Source: DASQPR01 sp035713725
Lineage (GTDB): Bacteria; Actinomycetota; Actinomycetes; Mycobacteriales; Micromonosporaceae
Assembly (NCBI GenBank): GCA_035713725.1
Contig: DASTMZ010000078.1
Location: 1-64,000 of the forward strand
Length of the DNA: 64,000 bases
Direction: 5' to 3'
Made by a program: the position numbers and the translations under genes. This document shows, one piece after another, positions 50,678 to 58,683 of this stretch (position 1 is its first letter; every line of letters starts with the position of its first letter). The notes under the pieces are model-generated. The model ran no database searches. It saw only the letters and a program-made list of their open reading frames with translations, and was not told the DNA's origin.

Positions 50678-50929
50678 CGGCGCCCGCTGCGGCGGTGAAC
50701 GAGAACGGCGGACGCCACGCGCCCGGCCGGTACGGACCATTCCATCGTCAATCTCCAGGGTCGTTTCCAGCTGCCGCGACACGATCCGGTAGGCGGATCG
50801 TCCGGGCGGTCGCTAGTGCATACACCGCGGCGCCGGGAAATTGGGCGCTCGCGAGCCGCCCAGTTCGTGCCGCGGGCGGTGTATATACCGGGCGGAGGTA
50901 CGACGCGGTGCGGAGGAAAGGAGCGCGTG

Positions 50930-51943
50930 ATGGTGACAGCCGATCTTGTGTCACGGGCGCGGGCAGGAGATGGCGAGGCGTTCCGGGAGCTGGCCGAGTC
51001 CCACCGGCGGGAGTTGCAGGTGCACTGCTACCGGATGCTCGGATCCTTCGCTGACGCCGAGGACGCCGTCCAGGAGACGATGCTGACCGCCTGGCAGGGC
51101 ATCGGCGGGTTCACCGAGGAACGCGCCTCGCTGCGCACATGGCTGTACAAGATCGCCACCAGCCGGTGTCTCAACGCGCGCCGCGCAGCGAGCCGGCGCC
51201 CGGCCAGGGAGTGGGATATGTCGCGGTTCGAAGCGCCCGTGCCGACCCGCCGCGACGAGCCCGTCTGGCTGCAGCCGTTTCCTGACGCCTTCCTCGAGGG
51301 CGCCGTCGACCGGGCGCCCGGACCGGAGGCGCGCTACGAGCAAAGCGAAGCCATCTCGCTAGCCTTCGTGACCGCGCTGCAGCTGCTTTCGCCGCGTCAG
51401 CTCGCCGTCCTCATCCTGCGCGACGTCCTCGGATTCCCGGCCAGCGAGGCGGCCGGCATGCTGGAGGTCACCGTCGAATCGGTCAACAGCGCGCTCAAAC
51501 GAGCCCGCGCCAGCCTCCAGCGCCGGCAGCAGGCCGCCGCCCGCCACCAACCGCCGCCCGTTGCCGGCTCACCCGCCGAGGATGCGATCACGGCCAAGTT
51601 CGCCCGCGCCTGGGAGGCGGCCGACCTCGACGCGCTGGTGGCCCTGCTGACCGACGATGTCTTCATCGCTATGCCTCCGGAGCCATTCGGCTACGAGGGA
51701 CTAGACGCCGTGGCCCGCTACTGGGCGCGCCAGTTCGCCGCGGGCCGCAAGTTCGATCTCGTGCCCACCCGAGCCAACGGCCAGCCCGCGTTCGGAGCGT
51801 ATCTGCGCGGCCCGGCCGGCGTCCGCCACGCGACCGGCTTCCACGTGCTGACCCTTGCCGGCGACCGGATCTGCGCCATGACCCGCTTCGAGGCCAGCGT
51901 GCTGCCGTGGTTCGGGCTACCGCGCTCACTCCCGAGCCGGTAG
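50930..51943 (+). CDS. ECF sigma factor with C-terminal SnoaL-like domain (SigG type)
   Basis: Sigma region 2 (HRRELQVHCYRMLGSFADAEDAVQETMLTAWQ, then LRTWLYKIATSRCLNARR) and region 4 (LSPRQLAVLILRDVLGFPASEAAGMLEVTVESVNSALKRA) are complete. A SnoaL-like domain fills the last 120 residues (KFARAWEAADLDALVALLTDDV). No anti-sigma gene is adjacent; in this class the fused domain controls activity. The ATG follows GGAGGAAAGGAG. Upstream, 9-bp arms ATACACCGC (50820-50828) and GCGGTGTAT (50876-50884) form an inverted repeat around the promoter region. The 337-residue length is typical. Confidence 0.92.
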   Translation: MVTADLVSRARAGDGEAFRELAESHRRELQVHCYRMLGSFADAEDAVQETMLTAWQGIGGFTEERASLRTWLYKIATSRCLNARRAASRRPAREWDMSRFEAPVPTRRDEPVWLQPFPDAFLEGAVDRAPGPEARYEQSEAISLAFVTALQLLSPRQLAVLILRDVLGFPASEAAGMLEVTVESVNSALKRARASLQRRQQAAARHQPPPVAGSPAEDAITAKFARAWEAADLDALVALLTDDVFIAMPPEPFGYEGLDAVARYWARQFAAGRKFDLVPTRANGQPAFGAYLRGPAGVRHATGFHVLTLAGDRICAMTRFEASVLPWFGLPRSLPSR

Positions 51944-52306
51944 CCAGTACCGGGCTATCGAAAGGCTGCACCCGCCGAACGAGCTCTTCCGCATCCGCAC
52001 GGCGCGCGTAGGGACGCGCAGGCAAGTCGGCCAGGATCCGGCGACCGGGCATTGGTCGCCGGCGACGTCACGGTCCGGCGCACCAGGCGCTCCGCAACCT
52101 GACCGCTGTCTTGGAGGCCGCCGGCAAGAAGCCTGGACGACGTGGTACGGATTGGTGTCTATCTCACTGACATGGGCGACCTCGCCGCGCGCGTATATGG
52201 CGAGGACCGCCGGCGTCGCTGCGGCGTAATCCGGGCGGATGAGCGATGCGTGTTGCAGGGGTCCGCGAACTCGCTGGAGACCAACCGCAGACTCGGTTCG
52301 CAGTGA
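51944..52306. other. Intergenic stretch between convergent genes, no gene seen
   Basis: About 360 bp. Short frames exist but none shows a family motif. A 44-codon plus-strand frame near 52170-52300 has plausible composition but no ribosome-binding site; it may be a relic. Confidence 0.4.
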
Positions 52307-53221
52307 TCAGGCGGGATCTCCGCGGTCGGTACGCTGTCTGGCCATCTCTGTGCGGGCCTCGATGGCGTACAGCACTGCGGCCATGTCTGCGTCCCCGTGG
52401 CCCAGCGCGGCGGTCTCACCGTAGAGGGCATGGCAAACGTCCAGGAGGGGGGAGGCAAGGCTGCTGGACCGGGCCTGCTCGGCGATGAGGCAGTTGTTCT
52501 TCAGTACGTCCAGGATCGCTGCCTGCACGCTGAAATCGCCGGTCAGCAGCTTGGCCGCCTTCGTCCGGGAGACGGCGCTGGCCAGTGGCCCGGCATCGAG
52601 CACGTCCAGGAAGCGGTTACGGTCCAGGTCATGCCGGTCGGCGAAATGGAAGGCCTCGGCCAGGCCGGTGACCTGGGTGATCAGGAAGATGTTGACCGCG
52701 AGTTTCATCAGCAGCGCGCCAGGGACGGCGCCGCAGGCGAAGCTCTGGTGACACAGCGGCGCCAACAAGGGACGCACCTCGGCTACCGGTGCGTCCTGCC
52801 CGGCCAGCATGACTACCAGCCGCCCTTCCTCCGCGGGGCCGCGCGAGCCGGAGACCGGCGCCTCGACATAGCGTCCGCCGGCCCGATGTATGTCCGCTTC
52901 CAGTGCGCGGGAATAACCGGCCGCGGTGGTACCCATGTGGACGACCGTGCGCCCGGCCACCTGCTCGGCGAATCGTCGCGTCCCGCGACCCAATACGCCG
53001 TCGATCGCGGCGTCGTCGGCAAGCATGAGGACGACGATCCGGGCCCGCTGGAAGACCTCTGCGGGGGTGGCCGCGACCGACGCCCCGGCCTCGCGCAGTG
53101 CGTCGCACCGGGCGGCGGTGCGGTTCCACACGACCAGCGGCGTACCGGCACGCGCTAGGCGGAGAGCCATCGGCTGCCCCATGACACCCAGGCCGATGAA
53201 TCCCGTCGACTCCTCGGCCAC
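52307..53221 (-). CDS. NAD(P)-dependent beta-hydroxyacid dehydrogenase family protein
   Basis: This 304-residue enzyme has the N-terminal Rossmann motif FIGLGVMGQPM, the substrate motif EAPVSGSRGPAEEG and the catalytic Lys in LMKLAVN. These place it in the 3-hydroxyisobutyrate/tartronate-semialdehyde/6-phosphogluconate-like dehydrogenases. Some actinobacterial relatives are imine reductases, which have Asp or Tyr elsewhere, so activity is not certain. The GTG start is preceded by GGAGGTGGT with 9 bp spacing. It is divergent from a TetR gene, and tandem operators sit between them, so it is the probable repression target. Confidence 0.88.
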   Translation of the reverse strand: MAEESTGFIGLGVMGQPMALRLARAGTPLVVWNRTAARCDALREAGASVAATPAEVFQRARIVVLMLADDAAIDGVLGRGTRRFAEQVAGRTVVHMGTTAAGYSRALEADIHRAGGRYVEAPVSGSRGPAEEGRLVVMLAGQDAPVAEVRPLLAPLCHQSFACGAVPGALLMKLAVNIFLITQVTGLAEAFHFADRHDLDRNRFLDVLDAGPLASAVSRTKAAKLLTGDFSVQAAILDVLKNNCLIAEQARSSSLASPLLDVCHALYGETAALGHGDADMAAVLYAIEARTEMARQRTDRGDPA

Positions 53222-53246
53222 GGCGCACCACCTCCGGTTTATGATT

Positions 53247-53285
53247 ATGACAGCGGTCATAGCACATCGCTATGACCGTGGTCAT
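53247..53285. promoter_or_regulatory. Tandem TetR operators between oxidoreductase and TetR genes
   Basis: Two copies of the palindrome ATGAC-N4-GTCAT occur, at 53247-53260 (N4 AGCG, extended to TATGAC/GTCATA) and 53272-53285 (N4 CGTG), centres 25 bp apart. Their inner halves also form a perfect 10-bp inverted repeat (CGGTCATAGC/GCTATGACCG). The arrangement is typical of TetR operators bound by two dimers, and it lies in the shared promoter region of the divergent genes. Confidence 0.75.
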
Positions 53286-53320
53286 GATGAGGGGCAGGAC
53301 GAGGGTCCGGAAGGCATGCC

Positions 53321-53944
53321 ATGGTGGTAGCGGACAGAGGGCCGCGACAGCGGATGGTCTTCAGCGCGGCACAGCTCCTGCGGCGCGGTGGCGTTGCCGC
53401 CGTCGGCATGCGCGAGGTGGCCGTACAGGCGCGCGCGCCGCGCGGCTCGCTGCAGCATTACTTCCCCGGCGGCAAGGAGCAAGTGGTCAACGAGGCGGTC
53501 GCCTGGGCCGGGCAGTACGCCGCCGGGCAAGTATCGCGCTTCCTGGCGGCACTGAGCGAACCGGCGCCGAGCGCGCTGTTCGCCGCTATGGCGCGGCAGT
53601 GGACCGACGAGTTGTCGGCGACCGGCGTACTGGCGGGCTGCCCGGTCGCAGCGGCCACAGCCGACAGCGCCCAGACAGCGGAATCCACCAGAACCAACGC
53701 GGCCGAGGCATTCGCCTGCTGGCGGCGGCCGGTCGCAGAAACGCTCACCGGGATGGGAGTGCCGCCCGAACGCGCCAGCGCGCTGGCTACCCTGATGGTC
53801 AGCGCCCTAGAGGGAGCGATCCTCATCGCCCGGGCCGAACGCAGTTCAACGGCCCTGACGACGGTAGTGCGAGAACTCGCTCCGCTCCTTGACGGCGCCG
53901 TCGAGCGCACCCGTGGGGTTTCAAAACGGCGCTACGGTCGTTGA
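53321..53944 (+). CDS. TetR-family regulator, LmrA/YxaF type
   Basis: This 207-residue protein has a TetR helix-turn-helix (MVFSAAQLLRRGGVAAVGMREVAVQA, then APRGSLQHYFPGGKEQVV). The HYFPGGKxQ variant is typical of the LmrA/YxaF subgroup. Its C-terminal helical domain contains GCPVAAATAD, also typical of that group. In Bacillus, relatives respond to flavonoids or antibiotics; the ligand here is unknown. The ATG has GGAAGG 8 bases upstream. It is divergent from the hydroxyacid-dehydrogenase-like gene across tandem operators and most likely represses both genes. Confidence 0.92.
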   Translation: MVVADRGPRQRMVFSAAQLLRRGGVAAVGMREVAVQARAPRGSLQHYFPGGKEQVVNEAVAWAGQYAAGQVSRFLAALSEPAPSALFAAMARQWTDELSATGVLAGCPVAAATADSAQTAESTRTNAAEAFACWRRPVAETLTGMGVPPERASALATLMVSALEGAILIARAERSSTALTTVVRELAPLLDGAVERTRGVSKRRYGR

Positions 53945-54500
53945 CGTGGCATCGCGTACCCGGGGGATCGACGTCCCGGCATAGAGACTGAATACCGTCG
54001 GCAGGGCCAGCCAGAACGCCGCACCCGTGCACTCGGCACCAGAACTGTCCACTTCGGACACGCGTGATCCGCTCCGCCAGGACAAGCCGACCCAGCCTCT
54101 CGGACCACCACTCCACAAACAAGAATCGCGGACACGCCGCCCGTACCAAGGCAAGCGACGTCGCAGACACAGGGCTACCAGTGCTCGCCCGCCTTGAGAC
54201 CACAGCCCCGACGATCGCAGCGACGGCGATGAGGCTGTATAGCAACGCCACCGCCCACCCGGCCGGGCCGGTGTAGACGTGCTGGTCGCGCATGGACAAC
54301 CACACCGCGCCGTAACCGAACAGGAATACCCCCGCACCGAGGAGAGCCGCGAGTGGTGACGCGGGATCGAACTGGCGTCGAAGGTCTTCAGTCCCACGCG
54401 ATGCCCGGTGCCCAACTCCACCGTGCCAGCTCGGGTATCCCAGTCCCGCCCGGCAACCGTTACGGCAGTCGACCGCTCGTCGCTGCGCACCCACATCATG
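53945..54500 (-). pseudogene. Possible frameshifted membrane protein gene
   Basis: No single frame covers this 550-bp gap, but the minus strand has protein-like pieces in different frames. These are MMWVRSDERSTAVTVAGRDWD (about 54440-54500), then two membrane helices (SPLAALLGAGVFLFGYGAVWL and WAVALLYSLIAVAAIVGAVV, about 54180-54355). A third hydrophobic piece (GAAFWLALPTVFSLYAG, about 53960-54030) lies in another frame. Two frameshifts would join them into a roughly 180-residue membrane protein. Decay or sequencing errors could both explain it. Low certainty. Confidence 0.35.
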
Positions 54501-54519
54501 TGGACGCGGATCGCGTGAT

Positions 54520-55254
54520 CTAACGCAGCAGCGATCGGGCGGTGGGTGCGAGCCTTAGCCGTTGCGGTGTGTCGGTGATCATCGCCGACAGCCCGGGCAG
54601 CGTGTGATCCCGCCAGACCTCGGAGTGCTGCAGCCGATCGTCGAACGCGTCGGCGTGAGCGGGGCTGGAGAACCGTGCGAACCATACGAGGGCGTGCTCG
54701 CCTGTTCGGATCGGCAGGCCGGGGAACGTGTTCTCGGCGTACTCGGTCTGCAGGCACGCCAGCGGTTCGGCTCCGGCCGCGGCCAGCGCTGGGCGCACCT
54801 GAGTGTCGAAGAAGTCGAGGAACTCGTCGTCGAAGGGCCGGTCGCGGTAGTAGATGGTCGCTTGTACAAGCGACGGCTCTGGTTGCGGGTGTCCTGGAGG
54901 TGGTCGATGTGCGGTGGGGGCCGGGAAGGCGTCGCGGTTCGACGCCGGACGCAGTAGCAACACGTCGTCGGAGTCGATCATCGTTGCGTTCGCTGCGGCA
55001 CTGTTGGCCCGCCACACCGGCCCGGTGTAGAACCTGTTCAGCGCCTCGGCCCGGCCGGGCATGGTGTCGAAGCCGCGCAGCCACACGAATCGATCGGGGT
55101 CGTCGAGGTCGCGGAACTGTCCCAGGATTGTCATTCCAAGTTGTTCTTGACTTTCGACGAATTCGCGGTCGAACAGGCTGATCAGGACGTCGCGTTGACC
55201 CGGGCGCAACGTGTATTGCCGCAGCTCAACGATCCGGCATTGCACGGCGGTCAT
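54520..55254 (-). CDS. NIPSNAP-family protein
   Basis: The 244-residue protein has two ferredoxin-like NIPSNAP repeats. The first starts IVELRQYTLRPGQRDVLISLFDREF, with WLRGFDTMPGRAEALNRFYTGPVW; the second contains DEFLDFFDTQVRPAL and ALVWFARF. NIPSNAP proteins are dimeric alpha-beta barrels of unclear biochemical role, sometimes linked to small-molecule metabolism. The ATG overlaps the stop of the Rrf2 gene by 4 bp, so the pair is an operon controlled by the Rrf2 protein. The linker between repeats is Pro-rich. Confidence 0.87.
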   Translation of the reverse strand: MTAVQCRIVELRQYTLRPGQRDVLISLFDREFVESQEQLGMTILGQFRDLDDPDRFVWLRGFDTMPGRAEALNRFYTGPVWRANSAAANATMIDSDDVLLLRPASNRDAFPAPTAHRPPPGHPQPEPSLVQATIYYRDRPFDDEFLDFFDTQVRPALAAAGAEPLACLQTEYAENTFPGLPIRTGEHALVWFARFSSPAHADAFDDRLQHSEVWRDHTLPGLSAMITDTPQRLRLAPTARSLLR

Positions 55255-55685
55255 CGAGGTACTCCCAGGGTCGATCGCAACACGTCGTCGATGGAGGTTC
55301 GGGCGAGCTCGCGTCGCAGGGTCTCATCGATGTTGCCGTAGACATAGCCGAGCACAGGTCGGATGCCGTAGCCGACCGGGCATTGCAGGTTCGGCTCGCT
55401 ACGGTGCATCGCGAAGAGCGGCTCATGCTCAACCGCGTCGTACACGTCGAGCAGCGTGATCTCGCCTGGGTCGCGGGCCAGCCTCCAGCCCGCACCGGCG
55501 CCACGCCGCACGTCGACAAGGCCGGCCCGGCGCAGATCGCCCAGGCTGCGCCGAATAATCACCGGGTTGGTGTTGACGCTGGCGGCGACCTGCTCGGAGG
55601 TCATCAACTCCTGGCCGCGTTCTTGGGCTAGCGCCATCCACGCAAGCGCATGCGCCGCAATCGTCAGCCGGCTGTTGGCACTCAT
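55251..55685 (-). CDS. Rrf2-family transcriptional regulator (YwnA-like)
   Basis: This 144-residue protein has an Rrf2 winged helix (TIAAHALAWMALAQ, SEQVAASVNTNPVIIRRSLGDLRRAGLVDVRRGAGAGWRL) and the dimerisation helix typical of the family (ITLLDVYDAVEHEPLFAMHRSEPN). Only one cysteine (LQCPVG) lies where iron-sulphur Rrf2 proteins have three. An NsrR/IscR-like cluster is therefore unlikely; YwnA-type non-cluster regulation fits better. Its start codon abuts an 11-bp-arm perfect palindrome, implying autorepression and probably a leaderless or very short leader mRNA. It is the first gene of an operon with NIPSNAP. Confidence 0.9.
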   Translation of the reverse strand: MSANSRLTIAAHALAWMALAQERGQELMTSEQVAASVNTNPVIIRRSLGDLRRAGLVDVRRGAGAGWRLARDPGEITLLDVYDAVEHEPLFAMHRSEPNLQCPVGYGIRPVLGYVYGNIDETLRRELARTSIDDVLRSTLGVPR

Positions 55686-55709
55686 GATGTAACAGCATCT
55701 GTTACATCA
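55685..55709. promoter_or_regulatory. Perfect Rrf2-type operator at the start codon
   Basis: Arms TGATGTAACAG and CTGTTACATCA are perfect 11-bp complements around a CAT spacer. The element begins at the first base of the Rrf2 start codon and extends upstream. Its AT-rich TGTAAC...GTTACA core stands out in the local GC-rich DNA. Position and symmetry indicate an operator for the adjacent Rrf2 regulator. Confidence 0.8.
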
Positions 55710-55860
55710 ATGAGCGTGTCAAGCGGACGGGCCGCGCCGACGTCCGCCGGGCGCCGCGTTCGTCCAACGGGACGTCGCCGCTGGACAACCAGTCGAACAG
55801 CGGTCCGGGCTGGTCATTCTCGTCCGCGATGAAGCCATCCAAAATTAGCGTGTCGTGAGC
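55702..55860 (-). pseudogene. Fragment of a DHFR/RibD-like reductase gene
   Basis: The minus-strand frame encodes DTLILDGFIADENDQPGPLFDW, then SSGDVPLD (about 55753-55854). This matches the N-terminus of actinobacterial dihydrofolate-reductase-family proteins (SLDGFIAxPxDxxGPLFDWxxxGD). No start codon precedes it in the expected place and homology ends after about 35 residues, 45 bp from the Rrf2 operator. The rest of the gene is absent. It is a deletion remnant. Confidence 0.6.
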
Positions 55861-56080
55861 TGTCGGTCTGGCAGGAAATCGATCGGCCGGCCGCGGCCAG
55901 CCGCGCACGCGTGGCCGGGATGTTCGCGCAGGAACCGCCGCCGAACAGCGCGCGCACGTTTGGCGCAGCTCAGAAGTAGTCGGGCGGCGTTCAATGCACG
56001 GTCGTGCTCTCTTTCTGCTCCCATGGTCGTAGGTAGTGCCGCGGATGCCGTACCGCATGACCCGCTATGGAGGATGAACT

Positions 56081-56527
56081 ATGACCGAGCTTTCGGGACC
56101 ATTCTGGGATGCGATGCACGGACGGTCGCCGATGCCACCCGCCGCCGCCACACTTGGTTTCGAGTTCATCGAGGCGGATGTCGATGCCGGGACGATCGAA
56201 CTCGCATTCACGGCCACCGAGGCGTTTGTCAACCCAGCGGGGAACGTGCTCGGTGCGTACATCGCCGCGATGTTGTACGACACGGTCGGTCCGGCTCTGT
56301 TGGCAACGGTACAGCCGCATCAATTCCAGTCCACATTGGAACTCAAGTCGAACTTTCTCCGGCCGGTACGGCCCGGACGACTCTTTGGCTCCTGACGAGT
56401 CGTGTACCGGTCGGGAGAGCTGGCGTACCTCGAGGCAACGCTACGAGACCAGAACGGCTCACTGGTCGCAACTGCGACCGCAACCGCGCGCGTCATCGAG
56501 ATGGCTGATGCGGCAATGGCGGTGTGA
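56081..56527 (+). pseudogene. PaaI-type thioesterase gene interrupted by an in-frame TGA
   Basis: The frame encodes a hotdog-fold thioesterase (PPAAATLGFEFIEADVDAG, FVNPAGNVLGAYIAAMLYDTVGPALLA, LKSNFLRPVRPGRLFG) up to codon 104. Codon 105 is TGA (56393-56395). The same frame then continues with the expected C-terminal part (RVVYRSGELAYLEATLRD, LVATATATARVIEM) to a TGA at 56525. Relatives have Gly at the interrupted position, so GGA to TGA is the simplest change. The Asn-Pro-x-Gly-Asn catalytic area is intact. It may be a recent nonsense mutation or a sequencing error. The ATG has AGGATGAACT upstream, a moderate site. Confidence 0.75.
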
Positions 56528-56802
56528 TCGAGCCCCAAAGCTGCCGGTGCCGCCCACGCGAACTGCCGTCGCTGCCGCCACGCCTAGCTGGTGGGGTTCA
56601 CAACGCGGTGGTTTGTGCCGCGGCTGGTCGGCGCGGCGCCGTTTGGGGACCGATATACCGCCATGGCGTGCGTTCGGACGTCACGCTCGCGGTTGAGGTC
56701 GTCTGTGCGCGGTGATCATCAGAGTGCGACACGTCTGACGTAGGTGTGCGCTCCACGCTGTGCTGACGTCGGCGTGGGGTGCGCTTGCCTACGATTGGGG
56801 GC

Positions 56803-57951
56803 ATGGTGCCCGGCTGGCCGGATCTGCGACGTGATATCGCTCCGACAGTCGTGCTCACGGTGCTCGTCGTTGGCGGCACAGTGCACATCGGCCACGCATC
56901 CGGACAGCACGGCATCGACACGCTGGCTTGGGTGTGCGTCGGTACGGCGTGCGCCGCGCAGCTGGTACGGCGCCGATGGCCTGCGACCGTGCTGCTGCTG
57001 ACCGCCGCGGCGCTGCTCACGTATATCGTCCGTCAATACGACGGCGGCCCGATTTACGTGGCGGGTGCGCTTGCGTTGTACTCGTACACGGTCGCCGTCG
57101 ACCGTTGGCGCGCCGCTGTCGTCGGTACCGTCCTGGCAACCGCGTTGTTTACGGCGCGCGCCGTCGTCTCCGACGAGCTCGCGGTTGGGCTGCTCAACTT
57201 CCTTTGGGCCGCGGTGGCGGTACTTGCTGCGGACGCGGTGCGTTCGGCGGGCGAACGTCGTCGACAGGCTCGGCAACAGCGGGAGGAGGAGACCCTTCGT
57301 AGGCTGGCGGAGGATCGGCTTCGCATCGCCCGTGACCTACACGACTCCGTCGCGCACGCGATGACGGCGATCAACGTTCAGGCCGGTGTTGCCGGACGCC
57401 TGCTGGAACGCGATCCGGCCGCGGCGGCGCCGGCGCTCGAGTCGATCCGGGTAGCCAGTCGCGACGTACTCGAGGAGCTGACCACGATGCTCGATGTGTT
57501 GCGCCACGGCGAGTTGGCGCCGTTGACGCCGGTACCCGAACTTGCCGACCTCGACGCCTTGGTTGCCAGTTCCGAGCGCGCCGGGTTGCGCGTCGATCTG
57601 CGCCGCAGCGGTGACGCGAGCCATGTCCCGTCGGCCGTGTCGACCGCTGCGTACCGCATCGTGCAGGAGGCGCTGACGAACATCGCCCGACACGCGGGCA
57701 CGTCACACGCCGAGGTGACCGTCGCGGTGCAATCCGCCAACGGCCTCCTCGTAGAGGTCGTCGACGACGGGGTCGCGACGGCAGCCTCCTCCGCGTCGCT
57801 CGGCTCCGGGCGCGGGCTGCCGGGCATCCGCGAGCGCGTGGCGAACACCGGCGGGTCGGTCGAACTCGGTGCGCGACCCGCAGGCGGGTTCGCGGTGCGC
57901 GCCCGATGGCCGGGTGAGGTCGACGAGCATCCTGACGGGCGGCCGCGGTGA
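56803..57951 (+). CDS. Sensor histidine kinase, HisKA_3 type
   Basis: The 382-residue kinase has four to six hydrophobic segments in residues 12-145 with short loops. A short coiled linker (RRQARQQREEETLRRLAEDR) and the HisKA_3 motif RLRIARDLHDSVAHAM follow (His180). The HATPase domain has AYRIVQEALTNIARHA, VEVVDDGVA and GRGLPGIRERVA. The small extracytoplasmic area suggests a membrane-embedded sensor. The ATG follows GGGGG. It overlaps the response regulator by GTGA, and an ABC transporter follows on the same strand, as in many antimicrobial or envelope stress systems. Confidence 0.93.
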   Translation: MVPGWPDLRRDIAPTVVLTVLVVGGTVHIGHASGQHGIDTLAWVCVGTACAAQLVRRRWPATVLLLTAAALLTYIVRQYDGGPIYVAGALALYSYTVAVDRWRAAVVGTVLATALFTARAVVSDELAVGLLNFLWAAVAVLAADAVRSAGERRRQARQQREEETLRRLAEDRLRIARDLHDSVAHAMTAINVQAGVAGRLLERDPAAAAPALESIRVASRDVLEELTTMLDVLRHGELAPLTPVPELADLDALVASSERAGLRVDLRRSGDASHVPSAVSTAAYRIVQEALTNIARHAGTSHAEVTVAVQSANGLLVEVVDDGVATAASSASLGSGRGLPGIRERVANTGGSVELGARPAGGFAVRARWPGEVDEHPDGRPR

Positions 57952-58607
57952 TCCGCGTCGTACTCGCGGACGACCAGCAGCTGGTACGGGCCGGCTTCCG
58001 TTCACTGCTGGAGGGCGAGGACGGGATCGAGGTCATCGGCGAGGCGGCCGACGGCGTGCAGGCACTGGACCTAGTGCGCGCCGAGCACCCGGACATCGTG
58101 CTCATGGACATCCGGATGCCCCAGTTGGATGGGCTTGCCGCCACTCGCGCAATCACCGCCGACCCAGACCTCGCCGGCGTGCGCGTCTTGATTCTGACCA
58201 CCTTCGAGCTGGACGAGTACGTTTTCAACGCACTGCGCTCAGGCGCCGCTGGCTTCCTCGTCAAGCACACCGAGCCGGCCGAACTGGTGCGGGCGGTGCG
58301 AGTGGTTGCCGTCGGCGACGCGCTACTTTCGCCGAGCGTGACCCGGCGGCTGATCGCTGAGTTCACCTCGCGGCCCAGCCGCGGCGACACCAGCAGCGCG
58401 GTGCTCGCCGATCTCACCGACCGTGAACGCGAGGTGATGATCCTCGTGGCTCAAGGACTGTCCAACGACGACATCGCGGCCGAGTGGGTGGTCAGCCCGG
58501 CCACCGTCCGTACCCACGTCAGCCGGGCGATGATGAAGCTGGACGCACGCGACCGCGCCCAGCTGGTCGTTATCGCGTACCAACAAGGGCTGGTCTCTAC
58601 GCGTTGA
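57948..58607 (+). CDS. NarL/FixJ-family response regulator
   Basis: The receiver domain has LADDQ, Asp54 in IVLMDIRMP, Thr in ILTTFE and Lys in FLVKHT. The output domain is a LuxR-type helix-turn-helix (LTDREREVMILVAQGLSNDDIAAEW, then PATVRTHVSRAMMKL). The 219-residue length is normal. GTG start overlaps the kinase stop. The ABC ATPase gene starts 76 bp later and is the likely target. It is clearly paralogous to the response regulator at 27.7-28.3 kb. Confidence 0.94.
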   Translation: MIRVVLADDQQLVRAGFRSLLEGEDGIEVIGEAADGVQALDLVRAEHPDIVLMDIRMPQLDGLAATRAITADPDLAGVRVLILTTFELDEYVFNALRSGAAGFLVKHTEPAELVRAVRVVAVGDALLSPSVTRRLIAEFTSRPSRGDTSSAVLADLTDREREVMILVAQGLSNDDIAAEWVVSPATVRTHVSRAMMKLDARDRAQLVVIAYQQGLVSTR

Positions 58608-58683
58608 GATGCGCACGGTGCGCGCGCCCGATCTCCACGCCACGCCGACGACGGTGAACGCTGCGGCCGCGATCGTTGCAGGC

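Noticed and set aside
56393..56395. In-frame TGA as a selenocysteine codon in the thioesterase gene
   Set aside because: Hotdog thioesterases use no selenocysteine, relatives have glycine there, and no hairpin suited to a bacterial SECIS follows directly. A nonsense mutation or sequencing error is simpler.
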